Assembly (NCBI RefSeq): GCF_000382445.1
Contig: NZ_KB905472.1
Location: 1,937,283 to 2,001,282 of the forward strand
Origin: Phocaeicola massiliensis B84634 = Timone 84634 = DSM 17679 = JCM 13223
Lineage (GTDB): Bacteria > Bacteroidota > Bacteroidia > Bacteroidales > Bacteroidaceae
DNA length: 64,000 bases
Direction of reading: 5' to 3'
A model generated the notes under the pieces. It saw only the letters and a program-made list of their open reading frames with translations, was not told the origin of the DNA and did not search any database. Below are positions 8,997 to 16,843 of this stretch, one piece after another. A program made the position numbers and the translations under genes. The stretch's first letter is position 1. Every line of letters begins with the position of its first letter.

Positions 8997-9394
8997 CAGG
9001 ACTGTACTTGAAAGAAACGGCCAAACTATTTGATATAGTAGATTTGACCATCTGTTGCAGCCTGTACAAGATCTGCAACGGCAACCAGTTTGAACACATG
9101 AAAGGTACGGATTTCGTAGATTTCATGAACCTGAAAGAAGTTTCACGACCTGTTGTTGTCCGTCATCGTGAAAACAGCCGTGTCTGTTACCTGTTGTATG
9201 TCGTCAGTAAAGAGATAATGAATGAGTCTTTAGCAAAGGAGTGGATACAACACATGCTGGAACAGTGTAAAATCAGTCCTGGATACTACAAATCCCATTA
9301 TAGAGATGCACTCAATTCCGGAACAGGAGAAACCAATGCCCAATTCGTCAAGGCTATCGAAAAAGCCATCGAAAAAGCAAAATCTGTGAAGTGA
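8993..9394 (+). CDS. Hypothetical element protein (133 aa)
   Basis: A soluble protein whose start overlaps the preceding stop by 4 nt, implying translational coupling. It contains a hydrophobic helix-rich core and a lysine/alanine-rich C-terminal helix (AIEKAIEKAKSVK). It is the last gene before the terminator at 9446. No function can be assigned; a family restricted to Bacteroidales mobile elements seems likely. Confidence 0.55.
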   Translation: MTGLYLKETAKLFDIVDLTICCSLYKICNGNQFEHMKGTDFVDFMNLKEVSRPVVVRHRENSRVCYLLYVVSKEIMNESLAKEWIQHMLEQCKISPGYYKSHYRDALNSGTGETNAQFVKAIEKAIEKAKSVK

Positions 9395-9445
9395 CCACAC
9401 AGAATTACAGAGCGACCACAGAGCTATACATCTTTTAACAAATTA

Positions 9446-9494
9446 AATAAAGCTATATTGTTGATTAACAACGATATGGCTTTATTCGTTTTTT
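9446..9494 (+). terminator. Strong Rho-independent terminator
   Basis: Near-perfect inverted arms (AATAAAGCTATATTGTTG against AACAACGATATGGCTTTATT, with G-U pairs at the two differences) span 9446-9486 and are followed by a T run at 9489-9494. It closes the recombinase operon. Confidence 0.8.
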
Positions 9495-9517
9495 GTCCCC
9501 AACCACAAATCGTACAC

Positions 9518-9548
9518 ATTGTTCCACTTGGGAATAGGCATAATTTTG
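9518..9548 (+). promoter_or_regulatory. Promoter for the excisionase-replication-mobilisation operon
   Basis: A -33 ATTG at 9518-9521 and a -7 box TAATTTTG at 9541-9548 are separated by 19 nt, matching the Bacteroides consensus. The first gene downstream begins at 9630, leaving an untranslated leader of about 75 nt. Confidence 0.65.
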
Positions 9549-9629
9549 CAACAGAGCAAAAGGAAAGAAAAAGCATTCAAAAACCTGTTTGCTGTCGAAA
9601 CGGAAATAATAATTATAAAATAGAATTAT

Positions 9630-9866
9630 ATGACAAACAATTTATTGACAACGGTAGAAGCTGCCGAATATCTGGGGATGAAAAAGTCTTATCTGCATAA
9701 ACTGATGATGAAAAAGGAGATTCCTTTCTACAAACCAAACGGCAAACTGTGCTTCTTTGACAAGGACGAACTTGATCAATGGCTCCGCAGGATACGCATA
9801 GCACCACAGGAAGAAGTGGACCGGCAGGCAATCGCCTATGTGACCCAAAAAGACCTACTTAAATAG
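9630..9866 (+). CDS. Excisionase-family helix-turn-helix protein
   Basis: A 78-aa protein of the excisionase (Xis)/MerR-like HTH_17 family: TTVEAAEYLGMKKSYLHKLMMKKEIPFYKPNGKLCFFDKDELDQWL is the typical winged helix. Such proteins bend att-site DNA to direct the integrase towards excision, and some act as regulators. It heads the second element operon (rep and mob genes), directly after a good promoter, which suits a gene that links excision to transfer. Confidence 0.88.
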   Translation: MTNNLLTTVEAAEYLGMKKSYLHKLMMKKEIPFYKPNGKLCFFDKDELDQWLRRIRIAPQEEVDRQAIAYVTQKDLLK

Positions 9867-9874
9867 CCTGTATT

Positions 9875-10591
9875 ATGAACCTGTATGAATTGTTCAGTCT
9901 ATTCTGGAGGGATAACGGATACAGGGCATTTTCCAAGACAGAAACAATCTTATACTTCTATCTTCTTAATATGGCAAATTCCGCCAGATGGCAGATGCCG
10001 TTTACAGGCTATACGGAAAGAATAAGTGCCGATCTTCAGACAACAAAGCAGAATATTGTAAAGGCCAGGGCCGGACTCCAGCAGCGAGGTCTGATTTCAT
10101 TCACAGCCGGGACTGGAAAGGAGAATCCGCCTTTATATACCATAATTGACCGTACTTCTCAGTTGTCGGTGCCGTTGTCGGAGAACTTGTCGGTAAAGAT
10201 GTCGGTGCCGTTGTCCCCTATTAATATAAAAGATAAAAATAGAAATAATAATATTCATAATGTCAGCAACGGAAAATTGGAACTGGATGAACTGGAAATG
10301 ATTCTTGCAAATGATGCTGCCTGGCTGGACTCAGTAATCCTTCAACGGGGAAGCGATATAGACCGTGAAACTGTACTGGAATACCTGAAAATGTTCATTG
10401 CCGAACAAAAAATGAAGTCATCCGACAAGAGGGAAATAATAGACATCCAGAAACATTTCCGCAACTGGCTGAACATTAAAATGAATTATAGACTAAAACA
10501 TGAAAGAGCAGAATCAAAACGAGTCAACAGTGGACGTAGAGCTACTGAAATCACAGCTACTTCACCGGAAGATTACGATTGGCCGGTTTAG
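9875..10591 (+). CDS. Replication-initiation-like protein (DnaD/replisome-organiser type N-terminus)
   Basis: 238 aa. The N-terminal half (FSKTETILYFYLLNMAN... ISADLQTTKQNIVKARAGLQQRGLISF) is a winged helix as in phage replisome organisers and related Bacteroidales element proteins. A linker follows, and then a DnaD-like helical region (ETVLEYLKMFIAEQKM... IQKHFRNWLNIKM) ending in a basic tail. It lies 9 nt after the excisionase gene and is followed by an overlapping DnaC-like gene, the usual initiator plus helicase-loader arrangement. Confidence 0.65.
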   Translation: MNLYELFSLFWRDNGYRAFSKTETILYFYLLNMANSARWQMPFTGYTERISADLQTTKQNIVKARAGLQQRGLISFTAGTGKENPPLYTIIDRTSQLSVPLSENLSVKMSVPLSPINIKDKNRNNNIHNVSNGKLELDELEMILANDAAWLDSVILQRGSDIDRETVLEYLKMFIAEQKMKSSDKREIIDIQKHFRNWLNIKMNYRLKHERAESKRVNSGRRATEITATSPEDYDWPV

Positions 10592-11174
10592 GCTGCCATA
10601 TTCCTACGAACAGACAAAGGATATGCTGCTGGCCGCATACCAGGCAGAAGTCGAATACAGGTGCAGACATTTCACAACCTGTGAAGAATTTGAAAGCCAA
10701 CGTGAACAGATTGCACGCTTCCTTACGGGAAATTCCGAAAAGTTCGGTCTGTTTTTCAGCGGAATGTGCGGAAATGGAAAAACCACATGGCTTAAAGCCA
10801 TCCGTACCCTGATAAATTCATTGAACTTGCGCCATCCGCAGACCAATTCCAGTTATAGCGTATCGCTGTGGAATGCAAGGGAACTGGCTTACAGGTGCAA
10901 AGACGAATATCAGGAATGGGCTCGGATAGCCAGACTTCCAATCCTTGCGATAGATGATTTCGGGACAGACCCAAAGGAAATCATCAGTTTTGGCAATTGT
11001 CTTACCCCTATGATAGACCTGATAACAAAACGGTATGAGGAACAGCTGTTCACCCTTTTTACGACAAATCTGACATTTTCACAGATTAAGGAAAAATATG
11101 AGGAACGTATCGCCGACCGGCTTATTGAAATGGTCGTGCCCATCAGGTTTGGCAACGGTTCATACCGGAGCTGA
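10500..11174 (+). CDS. DnaC-like AAA+ ATPase (helicase loader)
   Basis: 224 aa with Walker A GMCGNGKTT (residues 88-96) and Walker B LAIDDFG, followed by the sensor region TTNLTFSQIKEKYEERIADRL typical of DnaC/IstB-type ATPases. It would load a replicative helicase during element replication. The start at 10500 overlaps the previous gene by 92 nt; the next internal Met (10623) would remove the conserved N-terminal segment. Overlap of initiator and loader genes is common in phage-like replication modules. Confidence 0.8.
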   Translation: MKEQNQNESTVDVELLKSQLLHRKITIGRFRLPYSYEQTKDMLLAAYQAEVEYRCRHFTTCEEFESQREQIARFLTGNSEKFGLFFSGMCGNGKTTWLKAIRTLINSLNLRHPQTNSSYSVSLWNARELAYRCKDEYQEWARIARLPILAIDDFGTDPKEIISFGNCLTPMIDLITKRYEEQLFTLFTTNLTFSQIKEKYEERIADRLIEMVVPIRFGNGSYRS

Positions 11175-11198
11175 CATATTCTCCAAACAAGTTAAGAC

Positions 11199-11540
11199 AT
11201 GAAACAGGAAGAACTCAAAAAGGTACTCGCTGAAGTTGATCCTTTACTGGCAAATGCCGTTGATTCCATGATTTCCTTTATACATGCCAAAGGCATAGAT
11301 GGTGTACCGTCGGAACGGCAGATAGAACAGGTAAATACCTATTTTGATTCCATAGTAAGCCGTACCGGAAAAGACTATGAGAAGTGGAGCGAATACAGGT
11401 GGATAGCATCATACAATATAGAAATCGGAGCCATTCCATGCCTGGAACACCACGAACTGGACTATCTGCACAAAGTCCTTGAATCAATAGCCAGAGACCA
11501 CTCATATTATGAGGAAGCACAGGTACACTGGCACAGATAA
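11199..11540 (+). CDS. Small hypothetical protein of the mobilisable element
   Basis: 113 aa, acidic and helical, with no recognisable motif. It starts 24 nt after the DnaC-like gene and ends just before the candidate oriT, so it belongs to the replication operon by position. Confidence 0.55.
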   Translation: MKQEELKKVLAEVDPLLANAVDSMISFIHAKGIDGVPSERQIEQVNTYFDSIVSRTGKDYEKWSEYRWIASYNIEIGAIPCLEHHELDYLHKVLESIARDHSYYEEAQVHWHR

Positions 11541-11569
11541 AACTCCATTTATAAATCCGTCATCCACGA

Positions 11570-11737
11570 CGAATATTGTACAATAGCCTGTTATAATGGC
11601 TTCCGTAGCATTGTACATCCTGTTCAGAAAGTAGGACACTTTTTTAAGGGGTGTGGGAGCAAGATAGGTTTTTTGTGCCAAAAAACCACCGACTGAATGT
11701 CGGAAGGCTCCGCCTGGATGACCTTAAACAAACGGAC
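11570..11737. other. Candidate origin of transfer (oriT)
   Basis: Non-coding DNA directly upstream of the relaxosome genes. It contains a 12-bp palindrome TATTGTACAATA (11574-11585), a second ATTGTACA copy (11610-11617), and a perfect hairpin with 9-bp arms GGTTTTTTG and CAAAAAACC (11667-11687, loop TGC). Inverted repeats beside mobC/relaxase genes are the usual form of oriT. The nic site cannot be placed from sequence alone. Confidence 0.5.
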
Positions 11738-12121
11738 ATGACAGAATTTGCACCCACACCCCGAAAGGATCCAGAACGGAGAAAAGGAGGCCGTCCTCGA
11801 AAGGATTCGACAGAGAAAAAGTGCCATTTTATAAAGGTCGGTTTTGATGAACTGAACTTCAAAAAACTAAAAAAAAGAAGCCGCAGGATGAAGGCTTCAC
11901 TTTCCTCCATAGTCTATGATCTGGCAATAAACGGTAAGATAAACGAACCGCTATCCCAGGAGATGATGGATTGTTTCAGGAAGCTCGCAGGAATGGCAAA
12001 CAACCTGAACCAGCTGGCACACGAAGCGCACATTGCAGGCTATGAGGATGTGGCCGCAGCTGACAGGCTATTGTCAGAAAAGATAGATGAAGTTTTGAAT
12101 AAATTAAGTGAACTAAGATAA
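11738..12121 (+). CDS. MobC-like mobilisation accessory protein
   Basis: The start at 11738 (MTEFAPTPRK) is preferred over an in-frame ATG at 11651, which would run through the oriT hairpin. The 127-aa protein has a very basic N-terminus (RKDPERRKGGRPRKD), a ribbon-helix-helix-like core (HFIKVGFDELNFKKLKKRSRRMKASLSSIVYDLAI), and the MobC signature region FRKLAGMANNLNQLAHEAH. Such proteins bind oriT and help the relaxase form the relaxosome. The relaxase begins 2 nt after its stop. Confidence 0.82.
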   Translation: MTEFAPTPRKDPERRKGGRPRKDSTEKKCHFIKVGFDELNFKKLKKRSRRMKASLSSIVYDLAINGKINEPLSQEMMDCFRKLAGMANNLNQLAHEAHIAGYEDVAAADRLLSEKIDEVLNKLSELR

Positions 12122-12123
12122 CG

Positions 12124-13215
12124 ATGAATGCAAAAATAATGAAAGGGAAATCAGCCGGAGGTCTGATTGACTACCTCAATAGCATGAAAGAGAAAAATGC
12201 CAAAGTGATTTTTTCCAATGGAGTCAGTACAACCTCAAACCGGACTGTGGTTGCTGCCTTCAATCTCCAATGGGCAAACAGTTCTTCCAAGATAAAGGAC
12301 AAGATGGGACATCTGGTAATCAGTTTCTCGCCCAAAGACCGGGAAAGGCTGACTGACGAATTTATAACGGAGCTCTGCAAGGAATACATGCAGCGTATGA
12401 AATTTCCGCCCACTATCTATCTTGGCTACCGTCATCTTGATCAAGAACACGATCATGTACATATTGCTTACAGTCGTATAGACAACGAAGGAAAGGCTAT
12501 CACATGCGACAGCAACTATGCACGTTCAGTAAATGTCTGCAAATCTATCCGGGCAAAATACGGACTTTCTGCTCCATCGAAGAGAAAAAAAGATGTAAAC
12601 CGAGACAGACTTATCGGAAAGGATAAGGTCAAATATCATATCATGGACATAGCTTTCCCTATTCTTGACAAAGCCAGCTCGTGGAAAGAATATATCTCAA
12701 GGCTGAAATCAGAAGGTGTCGATATAACCATGGTAAGGGATGAATACGGGAATGTACGTGGTATCGTATATACAGCAGAAAATCTTTCTTTTGCCGGAAA
12801 GAAAGTGGATCCGGAATTGTCATTCGGAAATTTAAGAAGGAAGTTCGGCAGTTATGGGCAGGAAAAAACCGCTATATCGGATATCAGAAAACATGACTCC
12901 GTTTTTACCGGATCTGACATGAATATCTCAAAGGATATGGCTCATGCGGAAGCCTGTCCGGTGGACACTCCGGAATACAGCCCGAATATTCAGAATGCAC
13001 AATCCAATCAGGAAACTATGGCTGCTGGCAATGTAGAAAGCGGAACCGACAGTGGCAGTTCAATAGGATCTGGAATAGTTGGAGCCGCCATTGAACTGAT
13101 AGTTCAGCCACATCAGGCACCGGAAACAGGATGTGGCGGTGGTGGAAGCAGCGACGATAACAAACGTGATGAAGAAAAAGACAAATATGTACCACGAAAA
13201 GGCAGAAGGAGGTAA
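12124..13215 (+). CDS. Relaxase/mobilisation nuclease (HUH family)
   Basis: 363 aa. The metal-binding HUH motif is clear: HLDQEHDHVHI, with histidines at residues 104, 109, 111 and 113. The N-terminal MNAKIMKGKSAGGLIDYL is typical of Bacteroidales mobilisation relaxases. The enzyme nicks oriT and stays covalently bound to the 5' end during transfer. The nucleophile tyrosine is expected in the N-terminal ~30 residues (Y17 is a candidate). The last ~90 residues are low in complexity and rich in Ser, Gly and Asn. Together with MobC it makes the element mobilisable but not self-transmissible, as no type IV secretion genes are seen. Confidence 0.9.
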   Translation: MNAKIMKGKSAGGLIDYLNSMKEKNAKVIFSNGVSTTSNRTVVAAFNLQWANSSSKIKDKMGHLVISFSPKDRERLTDEFITELCKEYMQRMKFPPTIYLGYRHLDQEHDHVHIAYSRIDNEGKAITCDSNYARSVNVCKSIRAKYGLSAPSKRKKDVNRDRLIGKDKVKYHIMDIAFPILDKASSWKEYISRLKSEGVDITMVRDEYGNVRGIVYTAENLSFAGKKVDPELSFGNLRRKFGSYGQEKTAISDIRKHDSVFTGSDMNISKDMAHAEACPVDTPEYSPNIQNAQSNQETMAAGNVESGTDSGSSIGSGIVGAAIELIVQPHQAPETGCGGGGSSDDNKRDEEKDKYVPRKGRRR

Positions 13216-13217
13216 CA

Positions 13218-13955
13218 ATGGCAAAGAACAAACCGTTAAAGGATGAAGAATATGATCCCATTGATGAAATCCAGACTACACTGGATAGACATACGGACAA
13301 ACTTAACCGGATAGAAGCCGGACTTGTTTCTATAAAGAGTGAAATTGCCTCTGTAAGTAAAACCGGTGGCCACAATATGGATAGCAGTGGAGACAGACAG
13401 TTTATCCAACTGAGAAATTTGTTCTATGATATATTAGATAAATTGAGCAAAGCATACGAGGAACTGAAAACCGGAAAGTCCGATGCCCAGACAGAAGAAT
13501 TACTGGTTAAGATTGCCAATCTATGTACGGATATACAAAAGAACAGCCTTAACGCTGTTGCACTGACAGCGGACACGAACAAGCAATATCTTAAGATTAT
13601 CCCTTACATAGAACGAATGAACCGTATCCTTGATGTTGTAGCAGAACGGCATAACATGTCAAAAGCACCGGTAAAACCTACTACCATTAAAGGCTGGATT
13701 TTTTGGGTCTTCAAGAGACTTTGGTTTTGGATTGACAGATATGTCGGATTCAGGTATATCAAGCAATTCTGTATCCTTATAGCCATTTTTATATGGGTAG
13801 TCAGCATAGTAACCTCATTCTTTATTTTACGTGAAAATCACAGGCTAAATAAAACAGAAGAAAAATATATTTTACTCCTAAATGAATGTAAAAGAGATGA
13901 ATCACTAAGTATTTTTATAAAAAATATGGAGTATATATATTCTCACAAAAGATAA
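13218..13955 (+). CDS. Coiled-coil membrane protein of the mobilisation operon
   Basis: 245 aa, beginning 2 nt after the relaxase stop. The N-terminal half is hydrophilic and helical (DEIQTTLDRHTDKLNRIEAGL), and one strong membrane span lies at about residues 185-207 (FCILIAIFIWVVSIVTSFFIL). Small membrane proteins in this position occur in several Bacteroidales mob operons and may link the relaxosome to the host conjugation channel; that role is inferred. The coding strand becomes very AT-rich near the 3' end, at the junction with the defence island. Confidence 0.6.
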   Translation: MAKNKPLKDEEYDPIDEIQTTLDRHTDKLNRIEAGLVSIKSEIASVSKTGGHNMDSSGDRQFIQLRNLFYDILDKLSKAYEELKTGKSDAQTEELLVKIANLCTDIQKNSLNAVALTADTNKQYLKIIPYIERMNRILDVVAERHNMSKAPVKPTTIKGWIFWVFKRLWFWIDRYVGFRYIKQFCILIAIFIWVVSIVTSFFILRENHRLNKTEEKYILLLNECKRDESLSIFIKNMEYIYSHKR

Positions 13956-13957
13956 GT

Positions 13958-14015
13958 ATATTGTGCATTGAATAACATCTATAAAGCTATTTAGGTTATA
14001 TTCAGTGTACAATAT
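13958..14015. terminator. Inverted repeat between convergent genes (bidirectional terminator candidate)
   Basis: Arms 13958-13974 (ATATTGTGCATTGAATA) and 13999-14015 (TATTCAGTGTACAATAT) are complementary at 15 of 17 positions. The repeat lies exactly between the mob operon end (13955) and the GajB stop (14019), so it may terminate both, but it could also mark a recombination junction. Confidence 0.5.
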
Positions 14016-14018
14016 ATA

Positions 14019-15209
14019 TCAACTGTTACTATTCCAAAAGGGAATATCGATAACTGAGTTGTCAAAATCATCATCAACAACTAATGCTGTTATGAAACGA
14101 GCTCTTGTTATAGCTACATATAATTTTGATCTACTTTCATCAGGTAATTTATAATTGGGATCTTTCAACCAATTTTGCATTGTATTAGTACAATATATTA
14201 TTGATGAGCTACATTCCCATCCTTTAGATTCACCAAAATTTATTCTACTTTTTATTCCATTGTGGATCTTTATTGTTTTATTCCATGTCAATGCTATTGG
14301 GTTATTTAATTTTACATAATTATCAACATCTTGTTTCTTTATTAAAAAACATCCTATACTTCCTTTATATTCATTTCTACGAGAAACACATTTTTCACAT
14401 TCACAAAAAACTGTTGGTGGGTACAATGGAGTAAGTTTCGAACTCAGTTCGCATATCTCTTTAATGCACCTATGTGATTTTGCTAAAAATGAATTATCAA
14501 TTTTGATATATTCTTTTTTAGCAGTATTAACATTCTTATCTAGGAAAACATCAATTTTACCAGAATACTTACCATATTTTTCAGATATATGAGTTGAAAA
14601 AGTATGTTGCCTAGGATCTGCAGCTATAATGCATCTTATTGAACATTTTTTTATCAAGGTTTTTATTATTTCATAATCAAAACCTACAAAATCTTGTGCT
14701 TCATCAAAGTAGATGCTATCGAATATTGAATTAATTCTGTTGTAGAAATTTTCTTTGTTACATGAAATACATTCAAAAGCAAATTCAGATAACTTATCAG
14801 AATAAATTCTTGTCTTATCTCTTGTTAAATATTTTCTAACAATATCACTCTTTTTATATTTGTATTTGTACTTTCCACCAATTTTGATTATCCCAGATGG
14901 TGAATTTACTAATTGCACCCCAATGTGCTTCATATAAAGAAATGGTATTATATCTCCTTTATAAGGATTTATAATATATTTCAATAAAAACTCAAACCAA
15001 CCTAATACATATATATTTGACGGAATAAATCCATGTTTCTTAATTATCTTATTCCTTATTACTTCTTGGTTCTTTATTGTAAAAGTTACAATTGCAATCT
15101 TCTTATGGTTAGAAATAACATTCCGTCTGGCTAATAAGGATTCTATTAACCAAGTCGTTTTACCGGCACCAGCAGATGCTATATAGCAAATATTATCTTT
15201 TTCTTTCAT
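14019..15209 (-). CDS. gajB: GajB-like UvrD-type SF1 helicase (Gabija system)
   Basis: 396 aa with SF1A helicase motifs: Walker A ASAGAGKTT (11-19), motif II IYFDEAQDF, motif III IAADPRQHTF, motif IV region SHRC, and motif VI LYVAITRAR. It begins 5 nt after the stop of an OLD-family nuclease, the defining Gabija arrangement. In known Gabija, GajA and GajB form a complex that nicks or cleaves phage DNA when nucleotide levels fall. The protein is about 100 residues shorter than the well studied Bacillus GajB, and it contains a cysteine cluster (CECEKCVSRR) that may bind zinc. The codon use is much more AT-rich than the neighbouring mob genes. Confidence 0.82.
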   Translation of the reverse strand: MKEKDNICYIASAGAGKTTWLIESLLARRNVISNHKKIAIVTFTIKNQEVIRNKIIKKHGFIPSNIYVLGWFEFLLKYIINPYKGDIIPFLYMKHIGVQLVNSPSGIIKIGGKYKYKYKKSDIVRKYLTRDKTRIYSDKLSEFAFECISCNKENFYNRINSIFDSIYFDEAQDFVGFDYEIIKTLIKKCSIRCIIAADPRQHTFSTHISEKYGKYSGKIDVFLDKNVNTAKKEYIKIDNSFLAKSHRCIKEICELSSKLTPLYPPTVFCECEKCVSRRNEYKGSIGCFLIKKQDVDNYVKLNNPIALTWNKTIKIHNGIKSRINFGESKGWECSSSIIYCTNTMQNWLKDPNYKLPDESRSKLYVAITRARFITALVVDDDFDNSVIDIPFWNSNS

Positions 15210-15214
15210 ATATA

Positions 15215-16828
15215 TTACTCATTTAACCATGATATAGCAGATGTGATGTAATCAGGAACATTAAATATTTCATGCTTATCTTCATCTAATGAAGAAAGTA
15301 AACGGTAAGCCCATTCCGTTTTGTTGTTTTCCATGAACTCTATTAATTTCTCTTTTGTTTCTTCTGCCTCCTTTTTTTTCCTTACGACCTTAGATAAAGA
15401 ATTCAGTTTTGTTATATTTTTGTTCACAAATGATGGTTCCAATGTATTTAAAGTTCTTTCTTTTTCTGTAAAGACTCCAATATTAACAGATTTTTCTGAA
15501 TTATATAAATTAATTATTTCATCTTCAGATTTTCCATCATTGTCTGTAATAATTGCCAATTTAATATTTAATGATTTAGCTAACTGGATAAAATGCTTAA
15601 ATGCAACCCCAGTAACACTCATTAATTCTATACCATCGTCAAATGGGTGCTTATTACGTTGAGTCTTGTAATAATAAGTTACCAACATTTCATCAGTTGG
15701 CCCTTCCACTAAAACAGCCTTTTTACATAATGTCAAACGCAAAGTTGGATAGTTGCATGTCTTAAAAAAGTATTTATATACATCAATGTCAATTCCTGCA
15801 ATACTAATTCTACTATCAGAAATTACACCATTTGTATTAGCTATCAAAATAAGGTTATTCAGTTCTAATCGATTAGCAACAAAACTACTATGAGTAGTTA
15901 CAAATAATTGCCCTTCTGTTCTATCTGATAAATATTGCAACAATTCATGCATCTTAGTATGTGATAGATGTGATTCTGGCTCTTCTATTATAACAATAGA
16001 CTCTTTCTTGTTCTCCTTGTTATCAATAGATAAAAGAGTTTTGATGATACATTGTTCACCAAGTCCTATTTGATTAAAAGGAATCTCTTCTAAAACAGGA
16101 CACATAATAGTATTCCAGGCAGATTTACTGTTTAAATCAACAGAAATCGAGAAATCTTTCTTGACTTTCTCGGTTTTTAGAGATAATGACCTATTAATTT
16201 CTATTACATCTTCATCCTCTTCAAAGTTTTGTTTAATTTTTCTGAGTTTCTTTTTTATCATTATATTTTCTTTCTCTGATAACTTGGATTGAATAATTCT
16301 AGTAATATATTGATTTGTTCTAGAATTGAAAAATGCAGATGTAGAATCTATCAATTGTATATTATAAGGTATATTAAACTGCTTAACAGGTGCATCAGAA
16401 AACCAGTAACGCTCTATTTTGTAATATTCACAAGGTATATGTTTACAATCTACCTTTTCTAATTCAAAAAGATCTCGATAATCTTCATCAAAACATATGG
16501 AAAAATGTATTCCTATCAATTCTTCTGGGTGTAAACTATGATTCTTACCTGAATACTCCGCTAGTTCTGGATTTGTCTTGAATATAACTTCAATATATAT
16601 TTCAGGTAACTCCTTTGTCTCTCTAAACTCTTCCCAAACAGAATGATGGAACAGATTTGGAGTAACTTCTAAACTATTTAGACCGTATCCTAAAGCTAAA
16701 GACATTGCCTCAATAATTGTAGATTTTCCAACCCCATTATTACCCACAATAATATTAGTAAAATCATGAAATTTAATATCAGCAGATTTTATGCCTTTAT
16801 AATTTTTTATTATTACTCGTTCTATCAT
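15215..16828 (-). CDS. gajA: GajA-like OLD-family ATPase/TOPRIM endonuclease (Gabija system)
   Basis: 537 aa. The N-terminal ABC-type ATPase has Walker A GNNGVGKST (29-37), a signature-like QIGLGEQC and Walker B IVIIEEPESHLSH. The C-terminal TOPRIM domain shows AVLVEGPTDE (catalytic Glu) and AIITDNDGK (DxD). This is the OLD/GajA architecture: a nucleotide-sensing endonuclease that is active when NTPs are depleted. It is slightly shorter than the Bacillus enzyme (about 580 aa). Its start lies only 15 nt after the stop of the type III Res gene, so Gabija appears to be read from the same transcript as the R-M operon. Confidence 0.87.
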   Translation of the reverse strand: MIERVIIKNYKGIKSADIKFHDFTNIIVGNNGVGKSTIIEAMSLALGYGLNSLEVTPNLFHHSVWEEFRETKELPEIYIEVIFKTNPELAEYSGKNHSLHPEELIGIHFSICFDEDYRDLFELEKVDCKHIPCEYYKIERYWFSDAPVKQFNIPYNIQLIDSTSAFFNSRTNQYITRIIQSKLSEKENIMIKKKLRKIKQNFEEDEDVIEINRSLSLKTEKVKKDFSISVDLNSKSAWNTIMCPVLEEIPFNQIGLGEQCIIKTLLSIDNKENKKESIVIIEEPESHLSHTKMHELLQYLSDRTEGQLFVTTHSSFVANRLELNNLILIANTNGVISDSRISIAGIDIDVYKYFFKTCNYPTLRLTLCKKAVLVEGPTDEMLVTYYYKTQRNKHPFDDGIELMSVTGVAFKHFIQLAKSLNIKLAIITDNDGKSEDEIINLYNSEKSVNIGVFTEKERTLNTLEPSFVNKNITKLNSLSKVVRKKKEAEETKEKLIEFMENNKTEWAYRLLSSLDEDKHEIFNVPDYITSAISWLNE

Positions 16829-16843
16829 ATTTTATACAAATTA

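Noticed and set aside
9458..9629. Possible small gene across the terminator and promoter before the excisionase gene
   Set aside because: It runs through a strong terminator hairpin and a consensus promoter, and the product has no features.
11651..11737. Upstream start for the MobC-like protein
   Set aside because: The extra segment is encoded by the oriT hairpin region and the family begins near the basic stretch that follows 11738.
14019..16828. Alternative identification of the OLD nuclease plus helicase pair as a PARIS or retron-type system
   Set aside because: The second gene is a clear UvrD-like helicase and the first has both ATPase and TOPRIM domains, which is the Gabija set.
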